The notes below the pieces were generated by a model. That model saw only the letters and a list, made by a program, of their open reading frames with translations, had not been told where the DNA came from and ran no database searches. From assembly GCA_030639665.1 (NCBI GenBank), contig DAOWCC010000056.1, forward strand, positions 1 through 12,243: a stretch of 12,243 bases of DNA. Reading direction: 5' to 3'. The position numbers were made by a program, and so were the translations under genes. The DNA comes from Elusimicrobiota bacterium. GTDB taxonomy: Bacteria; Elusimicrobiota; Elusimicrobia; Elusimicrobiales; UBA9959. Of the stretch, positions 1-6,050 are shown in pieces; within the stretch, counting starts at the first letter, position 1; each line of letters starts with the position of its first letter.

Positions 1-525
1 ATGGTTTGTTCCGACGGGTTAAAATTTCTTGAGCGTTTACCTAGAGGAAAAACAGATATAGTATGTCTTCGTTTTGTAATAAATCATATTCCCAGCCATC
101 TTTGGAATCGTTGGCTTATTGCGGTTAAACGGTGTTTAAAACCCGGAGGAATAATATATCTAACCCTTGCGGACGCGAATTATTATAAAACATCTCCTAA
201 ACTGCCGCTCATGGATATAATGTTTAAGCATAAGAAGTTGTTAAGGGAAAAAAATGGAGGCATTTGGAATGTCCCGTCAGTTATTGGGGGACACCTACAT
301 ACTGCCGGCTATAATCGCATTACCCAGCAGTCGGTTTGCCTAAACACGAAAGATATGGGATCGCATAATTACGCTGTTAGTATCGGCGATCAGTTTATAT
401 GGGGAATAGAAGATAATTGGAAGAAAACCGGAGAACTGACAAAACGATTATTGCTTGACGCTTCAAAACAGGATGATTTTTGGGGACAAGTCAAAATCGG
501 AATTCATGTCGGAGAAAAACAGTAA
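1..525 (+). CDS. Class I SAM-dependent methyltransferase, C-terminal part (5' partial)
   Basis: The frame is open from the first base of the window, so the ATG at 1 is probably an internal Met and the gene starts outside. The visible 174 residues show the second half of a Rossmann methyltransferase: a motif like DIVCLRFVINHIP (about residues 19-31), then the VKRCLKPGGIIYLTLAD strand-turn (about 42-58) typical of Methyltransf_11/25-type enzymes after the SAM-binding core. The Gly-rich SAM motif I is missing, as expected if it lies upstream. The C-terminal half is not diagnostic, so the substrate cannot be named. A stop at 523-525 is followed by repeat-rich spacer, so it is the last gene of its unit. 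The family call is fairly safe; full-length status is unknown. Confidence 0.7.
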   Translation: MVCSDGLKFLERLPRGKTDIVCLRFVINHIPSHLWNRWLIAVKRCLKPGGIIYLTLADANYYKTSPKLPLMDIMFKHKKLLREKNGGIWNVPSVIGGHLHTAGYNRITQQSVCLNTKDMGSHNYAVSIGDQFIWGIEDNWKKTGELTKRLLLDASKQDDFWGQVKIGIHVGEKQ

Positions 526-644
526 AGAATACGGTTCTAATTAATTTATAAAGAGACATTGCTACGGGGTGAATTCATTATCGAGGTCGGGCCTCACTAA
601 GGATAGGGGACGCTGATTTGTTTCTTGATTGTTTTTTAGTTTGT
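526..644. other. Non-coding spacer, possible mobile-element remnant
   Basis: No supported ORF. A fragment like the start of the dispersed repeat family (GGTTCTAATTAA, about 534-545) follows the methyltransferase stop. A small inverted repeat GAGG/CCTC lies at 583-595, followed by ATAGGGGACGCTGATTT (about 603-619). Strings of this kind often lie near REP-type (Y1) transposases in other genomes, but no transposase is present here, so this is only a weak suggestion. Confidence 0.3.
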
Positions 645-804
645 AAAACGGTCCGGGTTTGATAAAAATTTGGAGAGGGGAACTAAGGCCTTTTTTTCAA
701 ATCCCCCTAACCTCCTCCTTCGCCTCATTCTATGCCAAGGCTACGAATGACAAGAAGGCTTCGGAAGGACAAGCCCTTTGTAAAGGGGGAGAACAGACCT
801 GACT
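645..804. repeat. Dispersed repeat, long form, copy 1
   Basis: About 160 bp. Positions 691-780 match 2251-2340 at 89 of 90 bases, and both sides extend with weaker similarity. The unit starts with an A/T-rich head ending in a purine-rich GGAGAGGGGAAC-type run, then a T run, ATCCCCCT, a palindromic core (CATTC and GAATG arms around GCCAAGGC), and a closing AAAGGGGGAG arm that can pair with the ATCCCCCT arm. It has no coding capacity and sits in a spacer, so it looks like a non-autonomous palindromic element. Relative to the 5111-5214 copy it has roughly 59 bp of extra palindromic core. Confidence 0.8.
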
Positions 805-830
805 AATCAAATTGTCATTGCTTAAAACAC

Positions 831-940
831 CGTGAATTTGCCCTGTATTTAACGATAATTCACGGAGTATTGGCAAAAGCGCGTGAATTGACCTTGTATT
901 TTAAGAAAATTCACGGCATATTGACAAAAGGGCGTGAATC
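831..940. promoter_or_regulatory. Array of five alternating inverted half-sites upstream of fic (putative operator)
   Basis: CGTGAATT occurs at 831-838 and 882-889, its reverse complement AATTCACG at 857-864 and 908-915, and a variant CGTGAATC at 933-940. Start-to-start distances are 26, 25, 26 and 25 bp, making about two copies of a 51-bp unit plus a partial third. The last half-site lies between the -35 and -10 hexamers of the fic promoter. Such spacing would let a dimer or oligomer cover the promoter. The Fic protein has an excisionase-like C-terminus, so autorepression is a reasonable inference. Confidence 0.65.
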
Positions 941-949
941 GTGTATACT
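921..949 (+). promoter_or_regulatory. Sigma70-type promoter of fic, very short leader
   Basis: TTGACA at 921-926, a 17-bp spacer, and TATACT at 944-949. The predicted transcription start is near 956, only about 8 nt before the ATG at 964, and no Shine-Dalgarno sequence is present. The mRNA is therefore expected to be almost leaderless. A weaker TTGGCA at 870-875 in the preceding 51-bp unit shows that the array is partly a duplication of the promoter segment. Confidence 0.75.
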
Positions 950-963
950 AAATCATAACCTTA

Positions 964-1854
964 ATGCCTATAAATCAACCTATAAAGATGCTCATCCAAT
1001 CACTAAAAAAGGAATATGATTCTTTGAAAAAAGGAAAAAGTTCTCTTTTGGCAATGATTGATGAAACTGAAATCCCTGAAAATGTTTATAATTCAAATGC
1101 CATTGAAAATTCCACTTTAACTTTGAAAGAAACTGAAAAAATCTTGCTTGAAATGGAATTATCACGCAATGTTTCGCTTCGTGAAGTATTTGAAGCAAAA
1201 AATTTGGCGCGAGTTATTTCTTATAAGCGAAATAAATCAGAAAGCAATGAATTAACAAAAGAGCTTATTCTTCTATTGCATCAAATGCTTATTGGCGGTA
1301 TTGACGACACTATTGCGGGGCGTTTCCGCGAAGAGGGAGAATTTGTCAGAGTTGGCGCGCATATCGCGCCGGCGCCGGAACATGTGGAAAGAATGATAAA
1401 TGATATTTTGTCCGAATACTATAGTGATATGAATTCTTATTTTTTTGAGAAGATAGCTAAATTTCATTTGGATTTTGAAACCATTCATCCTTTTTGCGAT
1501 GGTAATGGCCGTATCGGGCGCGTGCTTATAAATTTTCAATTGCGTGAATTTGGGTTCCCAAGAATTATTGTTCGAGATAAAGGTAAAAAAGAGTATTATC
1601 AGGCATTCAGAGAATATGGGGGGAAGAAAAAAACAAAGATTATGGAAAAAATTTTTGTTTTGGCATTATTGGAATCATTCCATAAAAGAATTACATATCT
1701 AAAAAGCGAAGTGATAATACCACTATCCGAATATATAAAGAAACATAATCTTTCCGCTCCAACTATCACCAATGCCGCGCGCCGACAAACCATACCGGCA
1801 TTTAGAGAAAAAGGCGTATGGAAAATTGGCCAAAACTTCAAATCTGATTTATAG
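964..1854 (+). CDS. Fic-domain AMPylase (class II) with C-terminal DNA-binding-like region
   Basis: A 296-residue Fic family protein. The catalytic loop HPFCDGNGRIGR (175-186) matches HxFx(D/N)GNGRxxR, whose His acts in transfer of AMP from ATP to target hydroxyl groups. The N-terminal SNAIEN (44-49) matches the class II inhibitory (S/T)xxxE(G/N) helix motif, with Glu48 expected to block productive ATP binding; the protein is thus probably self-inhibited. The last 45 residues (LSAPTITNAARRQTIPAFREKGVWKI) resemble an excisionase/MerR-type winged helix, suggesting that it binds DNA, most simply the half-site array at 831-940. The ATG at 964 is chosen from the promoter fit; a second Met at residue 9 also lacks an RBS. 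No separate antitoxin gene is adjacent. Target proteins are unknown. Confidence 0.9.
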   Translation: MPINQPIKMLIQSLKKEYDSLKKGKSSLLAMIDETEIPENVYNSNAIENSTLTLKETEKILLEMELSRNVSLREVFEAKNLARVISYKRNKSESNELTKELILLLHQMLIGGIDDTIAGRFREEGEFVRVGAHIAPAPEHVERMINDILSEYYSDMNSYFFEKIAKFHLDFETIHPFCDGNGRIGRVLINFQLREFGFPRIIVRDKGKKEYYQAFREYGGKKKTKIMEKIFVLALLESFHKRITYLKSEVIIPLSEYIKKHNLSAPTITNAARRQTIPAFREKGVWKIGQNFKSDL

Positions 1855-1903
1855 TAGAAGGGGCCTAGATGGGGCCGATTCTAATAAAAAGCAGTTCTAA
1901 AAA

Positions 1904-1940
1904 CGATCCGGTTCCAATTAAAATTTTCCGGGGGAAAAAC
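1904..1940. repeat. Short fragment of dispersed repeat family
   Basis: The segment GGTTCCAATTAAAATTTTCC plus a GGGGGAAAAA run matches the head of the long repeat copies (GTTCTGATTAAAATTTGGGG... near 2216). It lies just downstream of fic and has no other half of the element. A similar partial string (GATTCTAATAAAAA) lies at about 1876-1890. Confidence 0.45.
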
Positions 1941-1952
1941 CGTTTAGGATTT

Positions 1953-1978
1953 TAAGTTTTGTCAGATGTCAAAACTTA
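1953..1978. repeat. Perfect 9-bp inverted repeat in the spacer
   Basis: TAAGTTTTG (1953-1961) and CAAAACTTA (1970-1978) flank an 8-nt loop. There is no T run after it, so it does not look like a terminator. It could be a protein-binding site or an RNA hairpin. No gene follows within 600 bp on the + strand and none is visible on the - strand. Confidence 0.4.
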
Positions 1979-2016
1979 TCAAATAACATTGCCCGTCGAA
2001 GTTTTCACATCATACC

Positions 2017-2120
2017 CAAAAGTCCTATTTGCTGACTACCCAATTGCCATAATTTAAAAGGTCTTCAGACCCTATAATCCTTTCTATGATTTAAATATAC
2101 TTCTTATATTGGAAGTATAT
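2017..2120 (+). promoter_or_regulatory. Two-palindrome promoter element, copy 1 (orphan, degenerate)
   Basis: A first weak palindrome (AGTC 2021-2024, GACT 2034-2037) is followed by a perfect GGTCT/AGACC hairpin (2060-2071). A -10-like TATACT sits at 2096-2101, 23 bp after the CCC that ends the second palindrome. The -10 lies inside a perfect 9-bp inverted repeat, ATATACTTC (2095-2103) and GAAGTATAT (2112-2120). Layout and spacing match the elements before the protease and secreted-protein genes. No gene is placed to use it: only an 8-codon ORF at about 2169 follows, then repeat copy 2. It may be a relic or may drive a small RNA. Confidence 0.4.
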
Positions 2121-2205
2121 CCTAATTTACTTTTGCCTGGTCGCTCGTTCCCTCACCCTACCCCCCAAATGGCGGGCGATCAAGCTAACCTTTAATAAAA
2201 ACAAT

Positions 2206-2362
2206 AAAATGGACCTGTTCTGATTAAAATTTGGGGAGGGGAACTAGTCCTTTTTTTCAAATCCCCCTGACCTCCTCCTTCGCCTCATTCTATGCCAAGG
2301 CTACGAATGACAAGAAGGCTTCGGAAGGACAAGCCCTTTGCTAAAGGGGAGAACAGACCTTA
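2206..2362. repeat. Dispersed repeat, long form, copy 2
   Basis: Same element as at 645-804, with a 60-base stretch (2281-2340) identical to 721-780. It starts with the A/T-rich head and GGGGAGGGGAAC and ends with AAAGGGGAGAACAGACCT. It lies in a 760-bp gene-free stretch between fic and the protease gene. Confidence 0.8.
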
Positions 2363-2420
2363 TTAGACAATTGGAAACAAATTACAGTGGAATTCACAAG
2401 GTTTTCATAAAATCAAAGTT

Positions 2421-2509
2421 TGTCAAAAGACCTATATTGGCAATAGGCACTTTTTCTTCTTTTTTAGGGTATTTAGGCCCTTAGAAAATATAAATATAAC
2501 TATTACACT
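2421..2509 (+). promoter_or_regulatory. Two-palindrome promoter element, copy 2 (before protease gene)
   Basis: GTCAAAAGACCTAT...ATAGGC forms the first palindrome (CCTAT 2431-2435, ATAGG 2443-2447) and is followed by a T-rich run. AGGG/CCCT arms (2466-2469, 2478-2481) form the second. A -10-like TACACT lies at 2504-2509, 23 bp after the CCC. The -35 position is poor (TTAGAA), which suggests activator dependence, with the second palindrome just upstream of -35 as the binding site. The predicted start near 2516 gives a leader of about 100 nt carrying the hairpin at 2544-2572. Confidence 0.5.
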
Positions 2510-2543
2510 ATGGTTGATGAGAGTGATATATATTAAGAAGTTT

Positions 2544-2572
2544 CGCCGCTTAGAGCGGCGGCTTATTTTTTT
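2544..2572 (+). terminator. Terminator-like hairpin in the protease leader (possible attenuator)
   Basis: CGCCGC (2544-2549) and GCGGCG (2555-2560) form a GC-rich 6-bp stem with loop TTAGA, followed by GCTTATTTTTTT. This is a good intrinsic terminator. It lies downstream of the promoter element at 2421-2509 and upstream of the protease start, so it either ends a ~55-nt leader transcript or acts as an attenuator. Confidence 0.65.
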
Positions 2573-2616
2573 ACAATAGAAGGAGAAGAAAAGTTCAAGG
2601 TAAGGGACTCCGTATT

Positions 2617-4140
2617 TTGAGGAAACCAAACCTTATTACACTATCAACTATGACAATAATATATTTAATTAAAAAAAACCAAACACTCCGGAGCGCTATT
2701 TTTAAATATTTATTCGCGCCATTATTTTTAGCGATGCTTCTTTTTTCGCCGGCTCAAGCCAATCTTGATTTTGACTGGGGAGCGAGCAGTATAAAAGATC
2801 TTCTTTCAGAGATTGAGACTCCGAAGACACCGGTTTCGGTTTCCACGCCGAACGCCGACGATGAACCCTTTCCGCTGAAGGAATGGACTGTAATGTTTTT
2901 TATAAACGGGAATAATGATTTAATGCCTTACGCGTCATACAATTTGGGCCAGATAAGTTCAATAGGCACCACTGATGAAGTTAATATGGTGGTTGAAATG
3001 GGATTGGCAAACTGGAACGAAGAGGGTTCCGTTGTATCAAGAATGCTTGTAAACAAAGGAACTTCCGATATGCCCGACACCACTGTTTATAATGTATGGG
3101 AAAACCGCGATATGGGCGATTATCGCAATGTAGTGGATTTTGCCAAATGGGCGATGAAGAAGTTTCCCGCTAAACGCTATATGCTGGTAATGGAAAACCA
3201 CGGCGGCGGAGTGGACGATATAACCATGGAAGAATCATTACCCAACAAAGGGATTTCATATGACGATGTGTCGCGCAATTTTATAAAGACAAGCGAGTTG
3301 CGGCAAATGATGGAGGAAATCGGAAAAGTTGATATCTTTCTAATGAGCGCGTGTCTAATGCAAATGGCGGAAGTGGCTTATGAAGTAAAAGACTATTCGG
3401 ATATGATAATCGCTTCTGAAAACACCGATCATGGATTCGCGTTCTTCTATAAGGAAAAGCTTGCCGCTTTGACTGATAATTCCACGGCCTCAGTGGAAGA
3501 AATATCAACGGCTTTTATTAACGCGCATAAAAAATTCTACGCGAGCGAAACCTTGTTTAATCCGCTATATGGAATGCCTATACCCAATAGTGTTATGGGC
3601 CATACTTTGTCGGCTGTAAAATCCTCCGCTTTAAATGATTTGCCCGCGCAGCTTAACACATGGACCGAGGCCGTAAAAACAGCCAATGAACCGGACTCGA
3701 TATCGCACGCGGTTAAAAATGTGCTTCGCCTTGGCCCGATAAATGAAGAAATCAAACATGTAAACACTTCTGCCGATTTGGGGCATTTTGTAAAACTTAT
3801 ATCGGAGAAATCCAAAAATGATGAAGTTAAAAAGGCAAGCGCGATATTGATGAAATACATAAAGGGGAATTTGGTTTACGCGCAAAACGGAATGCATAAA
3901 ACCGAATTTTATAATTTTGAGGATTCGACTGGAATCGCGATAAAAATGATAATGACTCTGCCTGTACTCATAAATGACATTATGCCTGAATGGAATGACC
4001 AATTTTCAACGCAATATTCGGATTTTAATTTATCCAAGGATAGCAATTGGGATGAATTTTTAGATTGGCTCCAAAAGGCTTATCTTGCCGCCTTGGCCGA
4101 TTCTAAAACGGAAACTCCTCCGGCCTCGGAAAAAATCTGA
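2617..4140 (+). CDS. Secreted clostripain-like cysteine protease (peptidase family C11)
   Basis: A 507-residue protein from a TTG start at 2617 (AAGGG 10 nt upstream). An ATG at 2650 (residue 12) is an alternative but has no Shine-Dalgarno, so the start is uncertain. An N-terminal signal peptide ends in LFSPAQA with likely cleavage after residue 48. The C11 core follows: WTVMFFINGNNDLMPYA (90-106), the catalytic His in ENHGGG (His195), and the catalytic Cys in DIFLMSACLMQMAEVAYE (Cys246). Family members cleave mostly after Arg or Lys. There is no C-terminal anchor or cell-wall signal, so it should be released outside the membrane. Many C11 enzymes self-process; no clear processing site is identified. 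It shares its upstream element with the secreted protein at 4457, which suggests co-regulation. Confidence 0.88.
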   Translation: MRKPNLITLSTMTIIYLIKKNQTLRSAIFKYLFAPLFLAMLLFSPAQANLDFDWGASSIKDLLSEIETPKTPVSVSTPNADDEPFPLKEWTVMFFINGNNDLMPYASYNLGQISSIGTTDEVNMVVEMGLANWNEEGSVVSRMLVNKGTSDMPDTTVYNVWENRDMGDYRNVVDFAKWAMKKFPAKRYMLVMENHGGGVDDITMEESLPNKGISYDDVSRNFIKTSELRQMMEEIGKVDIFLMSACLMQMAEVAYEVKDYSDMIIASENTDHGFAFFYKEKLAALTDNSTASVEEISTAFINAHKKFYASETLFNPLYGMPIPNSVMGHTLSAVKSSALNDLPAQLNTWTEAVKTANEPDSISHAVKNVLRLGPINEEIKHVNTSADLGHFVKLISEKSKNDEVKKASAILMKYIKGNLVYAQNGMHKTEFYNFEDSTGIAIKMIMTLPVLINDIMPEWNDQFSTQYSDFNLSKDSNWDEFLDWLQKAYLAALADSKTETPPASEKI

Positions 4141-4146
4141 GTCTTA

Positions 4147-4235
4147 CAAAACGGCGCGGGAAAAACATTTCAGATTTGGGTGAGGAAACTAATGCTTTTT
4201 TAAAATCTCCCTAAATCCCGACTTCTCCACTCCCA
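4147..4235. repeat. Dispersed repeat, degenerate copy
   Basis: AAAACGG, CAGATTTGGGTGAGGAAACT, a T run and AATCTCCCTAAATCCC follow the order of the other repeat copies but are diverged, and the closing arm is missing or changed (CTTCTCCACTCCC). It starts a few bases after the protease stop. The spacer from there to 4321 has no other recognisable signal. Confidence 0.5.
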
Positions 4236-4321
4236 CATAATTCATTCCCTCTGTTAATCAAAACAAACCATTCGAGGAATTCTCCGACGATAAAGTTGTT
4301 TTTTTGAACATTTTCGCCGTG

Positions 4322-4410
4322 AGTCAAAGGACCTATTTTTATATAGGCCTTTTTTTTAAAATCAAAAGGTCTTTCGGCCCTGTTTTGGAAAATTGTTCTC
4401 GTGTTACAAT
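4322..4410 (+). promoter_or_regulatory. Two-palindrome promoter element, copy 3 (before small secreted protein)
   Basis: GTCAAAGGACCTAT...ATAGGCC forms the first palindrome (CCTAT 4332-4336, ATAGG 4343-4347) and runs into eight T residues, so it could also terminate transcription. GGTC TTTC GGCC (about 4368-4379) is the second palindrome. TACAAT at 4405-4410 is the -10-like hexamer, 24 bp after the CCC. No good -35 is present. A start near 4417 gives a ~40-nt leader to the ATG at 4457. Aligned with 2421-2509, the similarity covers the whole element, not only the palindromes. Confidence 0.55.
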
Positions 4411-4456
4411 TATATCCACAAGAAGCGCAAGAAACAAAACTAACGGAGGAAACAAA

Positions 4457-5017
4457 ATGAAAAATGCAATACTCGCAATAATACTTACAGGAACAATGTG
4501 TTCGATGGCTCACGCCGGCAGCGCGCTAGACGCTCTTAAAAAAACAGCCGGTCCGGTTTCAGTTGAAAAAGCTGTAAACCTTACCGCCGGTCCGGTTTCG
4601 GTTGGAAAAATCTTAACTCTTATCGCGCCGCCCAAAAACAGAAGAATTGCCGCGGATTCGGTTACTTTTTCTTTGGAAAGGTCCGATATTGATTCTTTAA
4701 TCGGTATATTTGACAGAGTTGGAGTTAAGGGCAAATCGGAAAACGGCGATTGCTACAGCACGGAAGTCATTATTGACACTCGTGTCCGAGGATTCAATCC
4801 CGCCGAATGGTCAATTATATTCAATGACGATGCCGCTACTCTTACTAAGGAAGAAATACCTTCTATGATTGACATGTTCAATCGCTTGAAGGTGGGGAGC
4901 AGTTTAATAAGCGGTATAACTCGCGTTTCAGAGGTTACAATCAAGAGCCGCGTGTGCAATCTTCGCCCAGCCGTTTGGACAGCCACTTATTATAGGAAGA
5001 TAACCCCGTTGTATTAA
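4457..5017 (+). CDS. Small secreted protein with internal 56-residue duplication, function unknown
   Basis: A 186-residue protein. The ATG at 4457 is chosen because GGAGGA (4445-4450) lies 6 nt upstream and a signal peptide begins there (MKNAILAIILTGTMCSMAHA, cleavage after residue 20); an in-frame upstream extension is not supported. After the signal comes a short repeat, TAGPVSV (30-36 and 43-49). Residues 77-122 align to 133-178 without gaps at an offset of 56, sharing I-x-S-x-I-x2-F-x-R, EV-x-I-x2-RV and PA-x-W; about 15 of 46 positions are identical. Each half is predicted to be a small alpha/beta unit, so the mature protein is probably a two-repeat domain. Cys99 and Cys167 could form a disulfide. 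I do not recognise the family. Confidence 0.8.
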   Translation: MKNAILAIILTGTMCSMAHAGSALDALKKTAGPVSVEKAVNLTAGPVSVGKILTLIAPPKNRRIAADSVTFSLERSDIDSLIGIFDRVGVKGKSENGDCYSTEVIIDTRVRGFNPAEWSIIFNDDAATLTKEEIPSMIDMFNRLKVGSSLISGITRVSEVTIKSRVCNLRPAVWTATYYRKITPLY

Positions 5018-5066
5018 TAAATTGTAATAGTTGATGCGGCTATTATAGTTTGAAAGATTTGTACCG

Positions 5067-5105
5067 GCCCACATACTCAAACAGAGTATGTGGGCTTAAA
5101 TATTT
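5067..5105 (+). terminator. Intrinsic terminator after the secreted protein gene
   Basis: GCCCACATACTC (5067-5078) and GAGTATGTGGGC (5084-5095) form a perfect 12-bp stem with loop AAACA, followed by TTAAATATTTT. The T tract is broken, but the stem is very strong. Confidence 0.8.
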
Positions 5106-5110
5106 TCAGC

Positions 5111-5214
5111 GTAAAATGAACCGGTTTTGATTAAAATTTGGGTGGGGAAAACTACGGCCTTTTTTCAAATCCCCCTAAATCCCCCTTTGCTAAAGGGGGA
5201 GAATAAACCTGACT
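5111..5214. repeat. Dispersed repeat, short form
   Basis: Same head as the long copies (AAAATG.ACC.GTT.TGATTAAAATTTGGG...) and the same TTTTTCAAATCCCCCT. The closing hairpin CCCCCTTT/AAAGGGGG with loop GCT follows directly, without the ~59-bp palindromic core seen at 645-804 and 2206-2362. It probably represents the ancestral form into which the core was inserted, or a deletion form. Confidence 0.7.
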
Positions 5215-5330
5215 GGTTTTTTTTATTTGTAAGTTTTATAATGTAGTTGGGGGCAATTTCAAGGGCCAAAAACCAAAATTCCCGTTTTTTTTGTCGTCGG
5301 AAAATCACTTCCAACGTGACATTTTCGAGA

Positions 5331-5360
5331 TTGACATATATCAGACCTTAATATTATATT
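5331..5360 (+). promoter_or_regulatory. Putative sigma70-type promoter
   Basis: TTGACA at 5331-5336 and TATATT at 5355-5360 with an 18-bp spacer. An imperfect palindrome CCTTAATATTATATTATAGG (about 5346-5365) overlaps the -10 region and resembles the CCTAT/ATAGG palindrome of the two-palindrome elements. It would transcribe the small ORFs at 5405 and 5560. Between 5215 and 5330 I see only a T run and no gene. Confidence 0.5.
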
Positions 5361-5404
5361 ATAGGCAGTGGGTTGTGAAATAATAAAAACGGGGGTAGTG
5401 TGAC

Positions 5405-5545
5405 ATGAGAAAGAAAACTAAAAAAACGAATGGGTACAATAAGGAGACTAAACTTTCCGAGGGAGCGAAGTTTGCCGCGCCATCCTGCGATAAGGCTCAA
5501 AAAATAATAATGATTACGGTAAAAGGGAATCGTTCTAATTATTAA
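5405..5545 (+). CDS. Possible small ORF, 46 residues, Lys-rich
   Basis: An ATG at 5405 follows GGGGG (5391-5395) by 9 nt and is about 40 nt after the promoter at 5331. The product has a basic N-terminus (MRKKTKKTN), a central FAAPSCDKAQ and a hydrophobic IIMITV stretch near the end. No homology is recognised. The 3' end (from about 5526) overlaps a fragment of the dispersed repeat, which weakens the case for a real gene. Confidence 0.3.
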   Translation: MRKKTKKTNGYNKETKLSEGAKFAAPSCDKAQKIIMITVKGNRSNY

Positions 5546-5559
5546 ATTTCCGGGGGGAA
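5526..5559. repeat. Short fragment of dispersed repeat family
   Basis: GAATCGTTCTAATTATTAAA followed by TTTCCGGGGGGAA is close to the fragment at 6051-6076 and to the repeat heads at 1904 and 2216. It provides a purine-rich GGGGGGAA just before the ATG at 5560. Confidence 0.45.
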
Positions 5560-5652
5560 ATGAGTTTGGTGAAAACAGGAAACAAGTTGGCAGTGAACGA
5601 AAAAATGCCGGGTATTTTAGCAATTCATTTCTTGACAAAACTAACTAATTGA
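5560..5652 (+). CDS. Possible 30-residue leader ORF before response regulator 1
   Basis: ATG at 5560 behind GGGGGGAA, reading MSLVKTGNKLAVNEKMPGIL and ten more residues to a TGA at 5650-5652, 20 nt before the response regulator ATG. The strong RBS-like run and the position allow a leader peptide. However, the run derives from a repeat fragment and the ORF overlaps the TTGACA at 5632, so it may not be translated. Confidence 0.2.
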   Translation: MSLVKTGNKLAVNEKMPGILAIHFLTKLTN

Positions 5653-5660
5653 TACAACAT
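5632..5660 (+). promoter_or_regulatory. Putative promoter of response regulator 1
   Basis: TTGACA at 5632-5637 aligns with the TTGACA of the second response regulator gene (6794), and the following bases (AAAACTAAC.. versus AAAATCAACC..) also align. The -10 is unclear: CAACAT at 17-bp spacing or TACAAC at 15-bp. Confidence 0.45.
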
Positions 5661-5672
5661 GGGAGGCAAGAT

Positions 5673-6032
5673 ATGCTGACACTGGTTGCTGAAGATGATG
5701 AGGGACTTAGACTTCTTCTTACAGAATTTTTTGAAGATATGGGACATACCGTTAAAAGCGCGGAAAATGGCTCGGAACTGGTTGAAATGGCGCTTAAAGA
5801 AAGGCCCGACTTTATTGTGACCGATCTTCAAATGCCTCAGATGACAGGGGCTTCCATGATATCCATGATGGATATGTATCCCGATCTTTCCGGAATACCT
5901 GTTATAATTCTCACAGGAGCTTCTGACGGTGAACTCGCGGATATGGGCATACCTAAAGAAATACCCGTGCTTTCAAAACCGTTTGATTTCGCTAAAATAG
6001 AAGCTGAAGTTGAAAAGATTGCGGGAAGATAG
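5673..6032 (+). CDS. Single-domain response regulator (CheY-like), paralog 1
   Basis: A 119-residue stand-alone receiver domain. The ATG at 5673 follows GGGAGG by 6 nt and gives the same length as its paralog at 6830. All receiver signature residues are present: acidic pair Asp8/Asp9, phospho-acceptor Asp51 in VTDLQMP, Thr81 in ILTGAS and Lys102 in LSKPFD. There is no output domain, so it should signal by protein-protein contact, like CheY or Spo0F, with a kinase encoded elsewhere. The RadC-like gene lies 44 nt downstream and may be co-transcribed. About 80% of residues match paralog 2. Confidence 0.92.
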   Translation: MLTLVAEDDEGLRLLLTEFFEDMGHTVKSAENGSELVEMALKERPDFIVTDLQMPQMTGASMISMMDMYPDLSGIPVIILTGASDGELADMGIPKEIPVLSKPFDFAKIEAEVEKIAGR

Positions 6033-6050
6033 ACTGCCTTTAAAATAAAT

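Noticed and set aside
1..525. Complete small methyltransferase starting at position 1
   Set aside because: The SAM-binding motif I is absent and the frame is open to the window edge, so a partial gene is more likely.
831..940. CRISPR array reading of the repeated CGTGAATT pattern
   Set aside because: The repeats are 8 bp, alternate in orientation and are followed by a promoter; spacers are similar to each other and no cas gene is near.
964..1854. Fic/PhD or Fic/FicA toxin-antitoxin pair
   Set aside because: No small partner ORF lies next to the gene, and the inhibitory motif is within the Fic protein itself, which fits class II.
2041..2078. TTGCCA ... TATAAT (2044-2078) as an ordinary promoter
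   Set aside because: The spacer is 23 bp, too long; the TATACT at 2096 fits the shared element better.
3281..4002. Several open frames of 75-123 codons on the - strand inside the protease gene
   Set aside because: They lie fully within a gene with clear family motifs on the + strand, have no RBS and give low-complexity Phe/Ser-rich products.
4304..4456. In-frame 51-residue upstream extension of the small secreted protein
   Set aside because: It would pass through the two-palindrome element and bury the signal peptide; the ATG at 4457 has a strong RBS.
5649..5672. TTG start 24 nt upstream of response regulator 1
   Set aside because: The ATG at 5673 has GGGAGG at good distance and gives the same N-terminus as the paralog.
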